A stretch of 64,000 bases of DNA, from the NCBI RefSeq assembly GCF_022344005.1, contig NZ_CP092196.1, positions 434,001-498,000 of the forward strand, read 5' to 3'. How positions within the stretch are numbered: the first letter of the stretch is position 1; each line of letters begins with the position of its first letter. Shown piece by piece: positions 56,247 to 64,000 of this stretch. The notes beneath the pieces were generated by a model. The model was not told the origin of the DNA. It searched no databases and saw only the letters and a program-made list of their open reading frames with translations. The position numbers and the translations under genes were made by a program. This DNA is from Deinococcus sp. KNUC1210 (GTDB taxonomy: Bacteria; Deinococcota; Deinococci; Deinococcales; Deinococcaceae).

Positions 56247-56414
56247 AGTAGATCACCACCCACCCACAAGGGTCGCAACCTTGCGGGTGGTTCCCTTTGT
56301 TGGAGTGTGGAATGATCCGACCTACAAACACTGATCTGGGTTGTCATGCACCTCGCCCGAAGACACCTCTAGTATAACAGATTTTTATCGTGCTGGCGCG
56401 ACTTTCTCTTGATT

Positions 56415-56798
56415 TCAGGAGTGCAGCGGGATACCAGTCGACCAACGTTTCGCAACGTTCCTCAGCGTCTGAACGTGCCGTTTCAACACGTCCTTCGGGT
56501 CGTCTGGCCACAGCGCGACGACGTTGACTGCCAGCGTGGTGACATCCAGAAGCCGGCGGGCTGTGTCATCGGTGAACAGCAGCAGATCACTCGTCCACAC
56601 AGCGATGCACAGCATCTGCAACAGCACGGCCCCCTCGTCGGTCTTCGCCACCGGGCGGACACCTGCGCCGAGCGCACACCCCAGCAACAAGGCGCCCAAG
56701 AAGGGCAGCCATGCGCCAGCTCGCAGCAGCGCACCGATGGTGGGGACGAAGCACGCCAGCAGAAAGATCAGCCGTGACTTCGAGCGCGCCTCAAACAT
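56415..56798 (-). CDS. Small integral membrane protein
   Basis: A 127-residue protein with three to four hydrophobic segments (LIFLLACFVPTIGALL, WLPFLGALLLGCALGAG, GAVLLQMLCIAVWTSDLLLF) and a basic C-terminus. Family unknown. Its leader seems to contain the structured element copy B and then an intrinsic terminator before the ATG, suggesting attenuation. Confidence 0.55.
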   Translation of the reverse strand: MFEARSKSRLIFLLACFVPTIGALLRAGAWLPFLGALLLGCALGAGVRPVAKTDEGAVLLQMLCIAVWTSDLLLFTDDTARRLLDVTTLAVNVVALWPDDPKDVLKRHVQTLRNVAKRWSTGIPLHS

Positions 56799-56831
56799 GG
56801 CTCAGTGTATCCGAGCGGCGCTGGGAACAGC

Positions 56832-56857
56832 AAAAACCCGCCGTTGAAGGCGGGTTT
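56832..56857 (-). terminator. Intrinsic terminator in a leader (possible attenuator)
   Basis: A 9-bp stem AAACCCGCC/GGCGGGTTT (56834-56842 with 56849-56857); read on the minus strand it is followed by five T. It sits between the structured element and the ATG at 56798. Confidence 0.65.
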
Positions 56858-56935
56858 CTCAAATGTACGATTCCGTCCCAGTCGCAGTTCGCGTAGGAAC
56901 CTAGGGCGGGCTGCAAGGGGAACACGGAAGAATCT

Positions 56936-57022
56936 GGGGGCACGATTGGCCGCGTAGGGCGCTGGCCCCGCACACGTCCTTCCTCTTCTCTACAAGAGCA
57001 TCACGGGCGGCTGGCTGTCAAG
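56936..57022 (-). ncRNA. Candidate structured leader RNA, copy B
   Basis: The minus strand has TTGACAG (57015-57021) and then the same 38-base core as copy A (56936-56973), here with GGCC/GGCC and GCG-CCCTA-CGC helices. An intrinsic terminator follows about 80 bases later, upstream of a membrane protein gene. The arrangement is riboswitch-like. The family is not recognised. Confidence 0.5.
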
Positions 57023-57026
57023 AGGG

Positions 57027-57057
57027 CGTCACCTTGATTCACGTCAAGGTGAACGTA
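57027..57057 (+). promoter_or_regulatory. CGTCACCTTGAT box promoter (copy 13)
   Basis: Exact box at 57027-57038; -10-like CAAGGT; predicted +1 is the A of ATG 57057. Confidence 0.65.
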
Positions 57058-58487
57058 TGCGATCCTCTCGCCGAACAGCCGGCGTCTCCTTGGTCTTTGT
57101 CCTCATTCTGTCGGCCGTGATGATGTTCGTCGCTGCATCGGTGATTCAGTCAGCCAGTCGCATTTCCAGCGCGTCCGGCAGCGTGGCTCGCGGCGGGGTC
57201 ATCACGATCAGCGAGCAGAATCTGCTGTCGTACAGTGAACGGCTGTTAGAAGCGAATGGTGCGCAACTGTTGCGGAGTATGCCGGTTCCGACCGGTGATC
57301 CGGGACCGCTCCAGGCGCGGCTGCAAGCGCAGGTTGATGCGTGGTGCCGCCGGAACCCGGATGGTCAGGGTGCTGGACGGGTGCAGATCTACTTCACGAA
57401 TCAGGCGTGTGGACACGTACGACCAGATACGGCCGCATTCGGCACTGCGACGCTCACCACCTTGCCTGGCGGCCTCGTGCGGGCAACGTTTCCATTTGTG
57501 ATCGTCGTGCCGACGCCAGGGCGCAGTGCGGTGCAGGGCGGCACGCTCACGGCGCTCTACGGTGCGGCACCCACCTCGCTCTATGCATTGCTGGTTCCGG
57601 ATGATCTCCAGCTGAACGGCCGGGTGCAGGTGAAGGGCGACGTGCAGGTCGACGGCCATCTGAGTGTGCAGGGAACGACGGGCGTGAGTGGCCTGCTGAG
57701 CAGCAGCAACTGCAACGTCGCCACGCCGCGGTGCCAGGGCGACATGGCCGTGACGGTTGGGGCGACTCCGGTTCCGGTGATGGCCTTCACGCCCTTTCCA
57801 GCGAACCCTAGTTGGGCGGATGGGCCAGTGTCACTCGGGCAGCCGGGTGAGACGGCGGGCGTCGTGCCAGGCATCCAGAACGGCTTGACGATCAGCGCGA
57901 GTGATCTGGAACTGGGCGTGATGGGAGACGGGTCGCAGTACTTCAAGGCCTGCACGTACGGCGTGGTGTGCCTGGACTTCATCGCCGACACGCAGGGGCA
58001 TCTGTATCAGGGCAGTGCTCGGCAGCTGCTCAGTTCGAACTGGCGCGGGGTGATCAAGGTCACGACGCCTGGGACGGACACGTTGACGATTCACCCACAG
58101 CAGGTCCAAGGCGCGAGCATCGCCCTGCCGATCAGTATCCAGGCCACCAGTCCAGCGGTCTTCACGGGCGACGTGATGTATGCGGCAACACTCTGCACTG
58201 ATGATCTCTGTGGGGCCTCCACGGTCCAGCCCATGCTGAGTGTCGCCGCCCCCTCGATCCAGACATCTGCGGACGTGAAGCGGATTCACGCCACGTTGCT
58301 GACGTCAGCGTTCACCAACGATGGGAACATGACGGTCTTTGGGAGCGTGCAGGGGCGGGTTGTCGGCAGTGCGCCACTGCTGATTCAGGCGGATGAGCGG
58401 GCCTTGCGTGGACTGGCAGCGCCGGGTGTGGGTCGGCTGTTGCCGGTCTGGCGGCAGGCACGGATTTCACTCACGGCCGCAAATTGA
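57057..58487 (+). CDS. PilX/ComZ-like pilus-associated protein
   Basis: A 476-residue protein. The N-terminus MRSSRRTAGVSLVFVLILSA, with a hydrophobic helix up to about residue 30 and no Glu5, is like PilX N-terminal domains and the large Thermus ComZ tip protein. The rest is beta-rich, with a NGRVQVKGDVQVDGHLSVQG repeat-like strand and several cysteines. In ComZ such parts bind DNA at the pilus tip during uptake. ATG 57057 is the +1 of box copy 13, which ties it to the pilus regulon although it is 5 kb from the pil genes. Confidence 0.7.
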   Translation: MRSSRRTAGVSLVFVLILSAVMMFVAASVIQSASRISSASGSVARGGVITISEQNLLSYSERLLEANGAQLLRSMPVPTGDPGPLQARLQAQVDAWCRRNPDGQGAGRVQIYFTNQACGHVRPDTAAFGTATLTTLPGGLVRATFPFVIVVPTPGRSAVQGGTLTALYGAAPTSLYALLVPDDLQLNGRVQVKGDVQVDGHLSVQGTTGVSGLLSSSNCNVATPRCQGDMAVTVGATPVPVMAFTPFPANPSWADGPVSLGQPGETAGVVPGIQNGLTISASDLELGVMGDGSQYFKACTYGVVCLDFIADTQGHLYQGSARQLLSSNWRGVIKVTTPGTDTLTIHPQQVQGASIALPISIQATSPAVFTGDVMYAATLCTDDLCGASTVQPMLSVAAPSIQTSADVKRIHATLLTSAFTNDGNMTVFGSVQGRVVGSAPLLIQADERALRGLAAPGVGRLLPVWRQARISLTAAN

Positions 58488-58596
58488 ACTACTTGATGAG
58501 AAATTAGGAGATTATATGAGTAAGTTTTTGGTGGTATGAGCAATGGCTAGAAATTTGAACTTCTTTCATGAGCGTCGGATAGGCTAAGGGCGACAG

Positions 58597-59061
58597 ATGA
58601 CCCTCCTCTCCTTCCAGGTGCTTCCCATGTACTTCAGCTATACCTTCCTCGACGCTCGAGACATCGCCCCAGAACGCCGGCGCATCATGATGCCGGATGA
58701 CCAGATCCTCCCCATCGATACCGTGCCGGATTGGTACTGGCACCGTGCCGAACGCATCATGGGCCACGTTCAGGACTTTCTCCGCGGAGACGTCAGCGTC
58801 TTCACGTACTTCACCTGCGAGGAGGAGCCAGACGGCACGCTCTTTCATACGGTCTGTGCACTTCCCGACTCTGCAGAGTGGACGGTCATCTCGACCAGCA
58901 AAACAGTACTCGAAGCGCTCGAGCAGCATGCGACGATCCGGGCGGCCTGGTGGCAAGGTCCCGAGTACCAACGGTATGCCAAAGCGCCCGAATTACCGCC
59001 CCTAAGAGTGCGGCTCCCCGGCTTCGAGGTGCCCATCCATCCACTTGACGTTTTAGATTGA
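58597..59061 (+). CDS. Hypothetical protein
   Basis: A 154-residue soluble acidic protein (MTLLSFQVLPMYFSYTFLDA; ATG 58627 is an alternative start). The middle has PDWYWHRAERIMGHVQDFLR. No domain recognised. Its last bases overlap the 3' end of the large regulator gene on the other strand. Confidence 0.5.
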   Translation: MTLLSFQVLPMYFSYTFLDARDIAPERRRIMMPDDQILPIDTVPDWYWHRAERIMGHVQDFLRGDVSVFTYFTCEEEPDGTLFHTVCALPDSAEWTVISTSKTVLEALEQHATIRAAWWQGPEYQRYAKAPELPPLRVRLPGFEVPIHPLDVLD

Positions 59062-61836
59062 CACCTGCCCAGCAACAACCGCCAGCTCCGGATCACGCCG
59101 CACCAGGCGTTGCCACACAGTCATCACGTGCTGCTGCTCCGTTACCGACAGCGAATGAGAGGGCGGCTGAAATGCAGCCTGAACGCGTTCGTAGACTAAG
59201 GTCCGAACGTCGTTGCGCCACGTCTGCAAGGGCACAGGCACCTCCCCGGTCCAGTTGGCATACACCGGCGCCTGATACACCTCCAGCAGCGTTTCCAGCG
59301 AACAGCCTTCCAGACGCTGGGTGTCGAAGCTGATCTGCCAGTCCCGCACGCTGAGCGTCCCACGACGGGTCAAGGCGGTTGGCCAGTCCGTCCGCGCCGA
59401 GAGCCATGTCCGGAGGCGCGAGAGGGCACTTTTTCGTGTCGACGCGCTTTCTTCCAGCATGCAGGTTTGGATCGTGCCGTTGTCGAGCGCACGCTGCCTG
59501 AGGAGCAGCATGAGCGGGAGGAGCAACATGCCGCGCACATGACTGGGTTTGTGATTGATCAGCACCTGAGGCTGGGCACAGCAGACCTGAACATGCACGA
59601 CCGGTGCTCGGAGGAGGCCTTGGACTTGGTCGGGGAGTGTCAGGCCCTGAAGGGTGGCGTAACTTTGGATGGCCTGTGGGCCGACACGACGCTGGAGGGC
59701 GAGCAGTTCAGTATGCAGCAGCTGCGCATTGGGTTGCGCGCACGCCTCTCGAACCGTTGCCAGAATCTGCACCTCAAGCGGGAGCGAACGCGTGTCACGC
59801 CACGTGGGCAGTAAGATTCCATCGACGAACAGGTGATGCAGCAGGTGAACCCAGTCAGTCACGCCGACCTGATCACCGTACTGCTCAGCCAACAGATCCA
59901 AATGAAGCGTTGTTGGCTGCGGTGCTAGCAACTCAAGAATCGCCAGCATCAACAGCAAATCACGATGCGCGACGTGATGGTGAAGCAGCACCGCATCCTG
60001 CGCCGCCTGGGTGGCATGGATATGCGCCCGGGTCAGATCGCCGAACCGGAGCGCGACATACGCACGGGCGGTACTCAGCAGCAGCACGCCCTCAGTGGTG
60101 CGGCCTTTGTCGGTCATCTCCGTTGCGCGTTCGAGACAGGTGTACGCGAGCTCGTGCTCCTGGTCATCCGCGTAATACCGAGCGAGTTCCGTCAGAACCA
60201 AAATCAAATCCGCGCTCGGCGGAAGCGTGTCAATGCTACTGACGACGATGGTTGCTTGGGCTCGCGCCGCGTCACGGACACCTCGGAGGGCCGCCGTGAT
60301 GGTGAGCGCTGTTCGGGCGAGCAACTCAGCCGTGTCGAGGGATCGTGACACCGTATTACCGATCACCTGCTGCGCCTGATACTCGGCGTTCGTCGTGCTG
60401 GAGAGATGGAGATGGTCAGTGCGGGCCTGAGCGGCCAGGGCGAGCGCAAATTGTGCGCGAATCAGCGGATCGTGTTGGGATTCTGGGTAGGTGAGCGCTC
60501 GTTGGAAATGCATGGTGGCCAGCTCCATCTGACCCATCCGTAAACGCATCCGCGCCAGCAGGACCAACGCACGAAATGGGTCAGTATTCGCTGCCAGGGC
60601 TGCTTCAGCATGCTCGAGACCGCGGAGCAGCTGGCCTGAATCGTACAAGCTGCTGGCAAGGGCTAAATACAGTGGATGGTGGGGTGGTGGGTCGAACTCG
60701 ATCAGCTGAGGCAGCGCAGCCACCAGTTGTCCTCGGTCGGCCAGATCACAGGTCAGATCAACCAGCAGCTCCTGAGCTTGAGGGCGGTCACCTGCGGCCA
60801 GATACGTACTGGTGGCCGTTAACGGTCGTTCAATCCGCTGGACGCCAGCAAGCGCACGTTGTGCTGCGGCGTACTCTGATGGGTGATTCCGTAGTGCACG
60901 CAGCAGGACTTCACTAACAATGGGCAGCGGTTCAAAACTGCCGTCACCGAGGGGCTGGCAAGGGATGCCGTGTGTCTGCGTCTGTTTCAGCCAGCCGTCG
61001 CGGAGCTCCAGAGCAGACGCCGCAGGGTCATCGGCTCGCCATGTCGGCAGAAGACTGGCACGGCGGAGGGAGGGTAACCACTGCTCATCGAGGGTATTCA
61101 AAAGATCTTCAACGAGATCCGCTGCGTCGTGAGCATGGGTTGAGAGCGCTACAGCGGCGGGCCATCCGGCAACGCGTTGAATCTCGAGGTCACTCATGCC
61201 GAGTGCGCGCATGGCCTGTGGTGTGAGCGCGAGGTCGTGCTGCTGAATGGTATGGATGTTGAGCAGCGTTTTGAGGTTCCGGATGGGCAAGTCTGCCTCG
61301 GTCCGCATGGAGATGATCCAGCGCACACGCTGATGCTGGCGATTGCTGGTGAACTCCGGGGCGGCGAGCAGGTACGTAATGAGGAAGGCGCGGGATTCAC
61401 TGTTAAGCAGGTGGGTGTTGTCGAGGAGGAACGTCAATGGTTGCTCTGGCACCATCTGCTGGGCGTACGTCAGGACGTTTTGACGAAGCGCTGCACCAAG
61501 CGCACCCACCTTGGCTGCTGGCCGCTGCAGTTCGTAGCTCAGTTGTGATTGTGACAAGCGGAGGGGGCCGAGTGCAGCTGTCATGCGCTGATGGATGTAG
61601 GCACTGATCGAATAGGCATCGGGATCCACTTCGGCAGCATTCAGATAGACCGTTGTGGTGGGGTGTCGCCGTTGTACTGCCATCAAATAAGACGTCTTGC
61701 GGTAGCCTGCTGGCGCGACCATCGTGACGATATCAAGCTGCGGGTTAACGAGTAATGCCAAATTGGAATCAGGTGTATCACCCTGGTCGCGATTTTCGGT
61801 TGACGACGCAAGGGTGTTGGAGAAATCCTTAGACAA
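59053..61836 (-). CDS. STAND/MalT-like regulator with BTAD-type C-terminus
   Basis: A 927-residue signal-transduction ATPase. The P-loop APAGYRKTSYL (near residue 41) matches the MalT pattern but has Arg where Gly is usual, so nucleotide hydrolysis may be weak. LTFLLDNTHLL is the Walker B-like part. Residues about 330-740 form TPR-like helix pairs (ALASSLYDSGQLLRGLEHAE). The C-terminal 180 residues look like a winged-helix plus bacterial transcriptional activator domain (RKSALSRLRTWLSARTDWPT, then FDTQRLEGCSLETLLEVYQA). Such regulators integrate several signals. It is a candidate controller of the box regulon only by proximity. Confidence 0.7.
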   Translation of the reverse strand: MSKDFSNTLASSTENRDQGDTPDSNLALLVNPQLDIVTMVAPAGYRKTSYLMAVQRRHPTTTVYLNAAEVDPDAYSISAYIHQRMTAALGPLRLSQSQLSYELQRPAAKVGALGAALRQNVLTYAQQMVPEQPLTFLLDNTHLLNSESRAFLITYLLAAPEFTSNRQHQRVRWIISMRTEADLPIRNLKTLLNIHTIQQHDLALTPQAMRALGMSDLEIQRVAGWPAAVALSTHAHDAADLVEDLLNTLDEQWLPSLRRASLLPTWRADDPAASALELRDGWLKQTQTHGIPCQPLGDGSFEPLPIVSEVLLRALRNHPSEYAAAQRALAGVQRIERPLTATSTYLAAGDRPQAQELLVDLTCDLADRGQLVAALPQLIEFDPPPHHPLYLALASSLYDSGQLLRGLEHAEAALAANTDPFRALVLLARMRLRMGQMELATMHFQRALTYPESQHDPLIRAQFALALAAQARTDHLHLSSTTNAEYQAQQVIGNTVSRSLDTAELLARTALTITAALRGVRDAARAQATIVVSSIDTLPPSADLILVLTELARYYADDQEHELAYTCLERATEMTDKGRTTEGVLLLSTARAYVALRFGDLTRAHIHATQAAQDAVLLHHHVAHRDLLLMLAILELLAPQPTTLHLDLLAEQYGDQVGVTDWVHLLHHLFVDGILLPTWRDTRSLPLEVQILATVREACAQPNAQLLHTELLALQRRVGPQAIQSYATLQGLTLPDQVQGLLRAPVVHVQVCCAQPQVLINHKPSHVRGMLLLPLMLLLRQRALDNGTIQTCMLEESASTRKSALSRLRTWLSARTDWPTALTRRGTLSVRDWQISFDTQRLEGCSLETLLEVYQAPVYANWTGEVPVPLQTWRNDVRTLVYERVQAAFQPPSHSLSVTEQQHVMTVWQRLVRRDPELAVVAGQVSI

Positions 61837-62192
61837 CGTCGGTCACCTCGTCCACGTTTCATCGATCATCACAACGTCTGCGGTTGTGACCTGAGGAAGG
61901 CGTCGCGTTGTAAAGGTTAGGAAGGATGAGACGATGCCTCGATGACACATGGTTTCACTATAAAACGCTCATGGTTTAATCGGTTTACAGCGTGCTGGAC
62001 AGTGTTTTGTCTGAATTTGTGGGCGCAGTAAACCGAGGGAGCGTCGAACTCTTCTCATGTTCGGTCCTCCCTCGGCGCGGTTTAAATTATCTGCAGCTAC
62101 GGAATAGTTCGTAGATCGAGAATGACTGTGCGAAGGCACTCAGTCCTCTACCTTCAACAAATGCGACTGTGGAACAATGAAAGACTCCATTT
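61837..62192. other. Intergenic region with a hairpin
   Basis: CCGAGGGAG (62033-62041) pairs with CTCCCTCGG (62067-62075), with flanking AAACC/GGTTT also able to pair, around a 25-base loop. The stretch is AT-richer than the window. It probably carries the promoter of the minus-strand regulator and the end of the next transcript. No gene is seen. Confidence 0.5.
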
Positions 62193-63440
62193 TTAATTTC
62201 TATTCTTGTTAGCGTTCAATAACTCTGGATACTTTTTATAAATGTCGCCAATTCTATCAGTAATGTACCCATCTCTTTTATGGTCAGCTATTTGTTCGAT
62301 CTGACTTAATATATTGCTGATGCTGTGCACAATGAATGGTGATTCTAGAATCTCGATGCTAAGATACTTGTCAATTATTTGCAGTGTTTGATCTGGCTGC
62401 GATTCTACCTTTACTTCAAGTTCTTCCAAGTCCGTTATAGTTTCATAATCATGATCGAGCTGGTAGCCATGCGATGCGACATTTTTAATAAATTCAGCGT
62501 GGAAAGTCTGCCTTGCTTGCATTACGATGCCGCGAATCGTCCGAAGACTTTTTCCAGGTAAGGCTGATTCAACGATATCCTGTGCACTAAGTGGTACTTC
62601 CTTATTAATTGATAAGAAGGCCATGAAAATTGCACTACTATAACTAGCGTATTTGTTTATCTTTTTAGGAGTGCCGTCGAGTGTAATCCTACCCTCTAAA
62701 ACACTAATACGCAGCAAAGGTTTTTGCCTACGTCGCTCAAACAGAAGACCTCGTACGCCTTGATGAGTCTCCCACTTCTTAATTATTCTCTCGTGTTGTT
62801 CCGTAAGGGACTTCTGACTAACTGAAAGTTGAATCAGAACTTCCACAATCTCTCGCTGGTCTTGCGACATATTCCCGACAAGAGTTTTAGCTATTGTGTC
62901 TTTCTTTATTTTTAAAAGTGTCAACGCAGCTTCAAAAAACAGTATCTGAAATATCTCAGGATGGTCTGTATGGACGATACCAGGCGCATCTTTCGGTGGC
63001 CAAATGAGGGTGCCTATAGCTAACGACGGGAGATGAGTGCAAAAATCTTCCCACATCAAGAAAGAATCCGGTGTTTTGATATCATTGATAGCCAGTCCAA
63101 GATCAAAAACAGCATTTACTTCGTTGATATGCCAATATCGAGTTGCATTATAGAGATGCTCGGTTATGTTATGATCATCCGTACCAAGTCCCAAGCGGGT
63201 TTCTGCAATGCTTCGGAACAAAGTGATATAAATATCCATAAGACGATCATTGTATAAATGCCATGGTGGTCTCAGCGCTTTGACCGGAACAGCTTCTCCT
63301 GTCCAGAAGATTCGTGCCCAATCAGGTGTACTAGGAAGCGGCAACATTTCGAGAACACGCTCATACTGTCCCTGGAGCACCGCGTTCTGCGCCTCTGAAA
63401 AGATTGGCGAGGGCTGCATGGTCATATCAAGATCATACAA
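62193..63440 (-). CDS. Low-GC transcriptional regulator-like protein
   Basis: A 415-residue protein. The first 230 residues are helical (FSEAQNAVLQGQYERVLEML); residues about 240-340 look like a winged-helix domain (LRISVLEGRITLDGTPKKIN, then SLRTIRGIVMQARQTFHAEF), as in BTAD/OmpR-like regulators, but without a receiver domain. It is far AT-richer than neighbours, suggesting recent transfer. ATG 63440 or 63425 may start it. It lies 33 bases downstream of an HD-GYP gene in the same direction, so it may be in an operon with it. Confidence 0.5.
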   Translation of the reverse strand: MYDLDMTMQPSPIFSEAQNAVLQGQYERVLEMLPLPSTPDWARIFWTGEAVPVKALRPPWHLYNDRLMDIYITLFRSIAETRLGLGTDDHNITEHLYNATRYWHINEVNAVFDLGLAINDIKTPDSFLMWEDFCTHLPSLAIGTLIWPPKDAPGIVHTDHPEIFQILFFEAALTLLKIKKDTIAKTLVGNMSQDQREIVEVLIQLSVSQKSLTEQHERIIKKWETHQGVRGLLFERRRQKPLLRISVLEGRITLDGTPKKINKYASYSSAIFMAFLSINKEVPLSAQDIVESALPGKSLRTIRGIVMQARQTFHAEFIKNVASHGYQLDHDYETITDLEELEVKVESQPDQTLQIIDKYLSIEILESPFIVHSISNILSQIEQIADHKRDGYITDRIGDIYKKYPELLNANKNRN

Positions 63441-63473
63441 CGCTGGACTGTCGTGTTCTGAATCAATCGTCGA

Positions 63474-64000
63474 CTAAAGCTTCTTACCACCCGTATGATG
63501 AAGTGGATCAAGATCGAGCGTATCAAGCGCCCACACGGATAATGGATCAAATAAGGTGCCTGTGAACTTTTTCAAATACACCATCGCCTCAGTATGGGTC
63601 CAAGCAACCCGATACGGCCTTGCATTCGTCAAGGCATCATAGACATCGGCCACTGAAAGCACTCGGGCTAATCGAGGGATTTGAAGTCCCGACAGACCGT
63701 AAGGATAGCCTTCACCATTGTATGCCTCATGGTGATGCAATATTGCTTTAATCACTTCTGGCTCGATGTCTTTTAAATTTAGGGCAAGACGCGCCCCAAA
63801 CTCAGGATGTTTTTCAATTGCAACGCGCTCCTCATCATTGAGTGGACCGCATTTGCTCAGAATGTTTTCAGCGACAAGCGCTTTGCCAATGTCGTGCAGT
63901 AAGCCAGCACGCAGGGCAATTTGACGCTCCGCTGGAGTGTTCAATGCATTCAGTCGCTCGCAGAGGGCAAGCGTGAGGAACATGACTCTCGGGAAGTGCC
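63474..64000 (-). CDS. HD-GYP domain protein, 5' end beyond the window
   Basis: At least 175 residues of an HD-GYP phosphodiesterase domain. The frame is open to the window edge and the residues before ATG 63983 (HFPRV) fit the conserved first His of the domain, so 63983 is probably not the start. HDIGK, the KHPEFGA helix, HHEAYNGEGYPYGL with the GYP motif and VADVYDAL are present, so cyclic-di-GMP hydrolysis is likely. It probably has an N-terminal sensor outside the window, as often seen with STAND/BTAD regulators in this group. Confidence 0.82.
   Translation of the reverse strand, partial: HFPRVMFLTLALCERLNALNTPAERQIALRAGLLHDIGKALVAENILSKCGPLNDEERVAIEKHPEFGARLALNLKDIEPEVIKAILHHHEAYNGEGYPYGLSGLQIPRLARVLSVADVYDALTNARPYRVAWTHTEAMVYLKKFTGTLFDPLSVWALDTLDLDPLHHTGGKKL

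Overview
The window looks like a secondary replicon (large plasmid or megaplasmid) of a Deinococcus-type bacterium. It is GC-rich and carries an HU protein with a Lys/Ala-rich N-terminal extension, NucS, a SRAP-family gene, BTAD/MalT-like regulators, many IS relics of IS4, IS5, IS66 and IS630 type, an iteron origin with its own replication initiator, and a nearly complete type IV pilus (T4P) locus. The taxon is inferred from gene content only.

Layout. 0-9.5 kb: broken SRAP gene, APC-type transporter, an IS5-type insertion that cut a Deinococcus-like hypothetical gene, nucS, a UvrD-like helicase, two small paralogues, HU and a 5' fragment of a group II intron. 9.7-18.3 kb: two small metabolic/regulatory modules (TetR with an ICL/PEPM enzyme and an alpha/beta hydrolase; a divergent TetR/alpha-beta hydrolase pair), a beta-propeller gene between inverted repeats, an intact IS630 and a frameshifted DUF4142 gene. 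18.3-24.1 kb: two divergent gene pairs (including a HU-like protein and a RecD2-like helicase), then four tandem prepilins ending in a strong terminator. 24.2-32.5 kb: accessory region with transposase relics, regulators and short-chain dehydrogenases. 32.5-52.1 kb: HD-GYP gene, unknown genes, then the T4P operon (pilB, pilT, pilM/N-like, pilO, pilP-like, secretin pilQ, an unknown secreted protein, pilC) followed by a minor-pilin operon that ends in an 849-residue prepilin fused to repeated domains. 52.1-58.5 kb: CAP lipoprotein, iteron origin, replication initiator, small membrane proteins and a PilX/ComZ-like gene. 58.6-64 kb: a large STAND/BTAD-like regulator, a low-GC regulator and an HD-GYP gene that runs off the right edge.

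Main observation. A 12-base box, CGTCACCTTGAT, recurs 13 times between 19 and 57 kb. In nine of the 13 copies the first base of an ATG or GTG lies exactly 19 bases after the box and the apparent gene begins there or close by; a tenth (54423) points 17 bases upstream of rep. A -10-like hexamer with A at -11 and T at -7 sits between. It links the pilin cluster, pilB operon, pilQ, the minor-pilin operon, PilX-like, RecD2-like, HU-like, HD-GYP and the replication initiator into one candidate regulon with largely leaderless transcripts. This suggests that pilus production, DNA handling and plasmid replication are switched on together.

Caution. At least eight genes, mostly pilus genes, need one extra C inside a short C run to be read through; two more need a base removed or two added. 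This is either an uncorrected sequencing error pattern or real decay or phase variation. These genes are annotated with their reconstructed extents.
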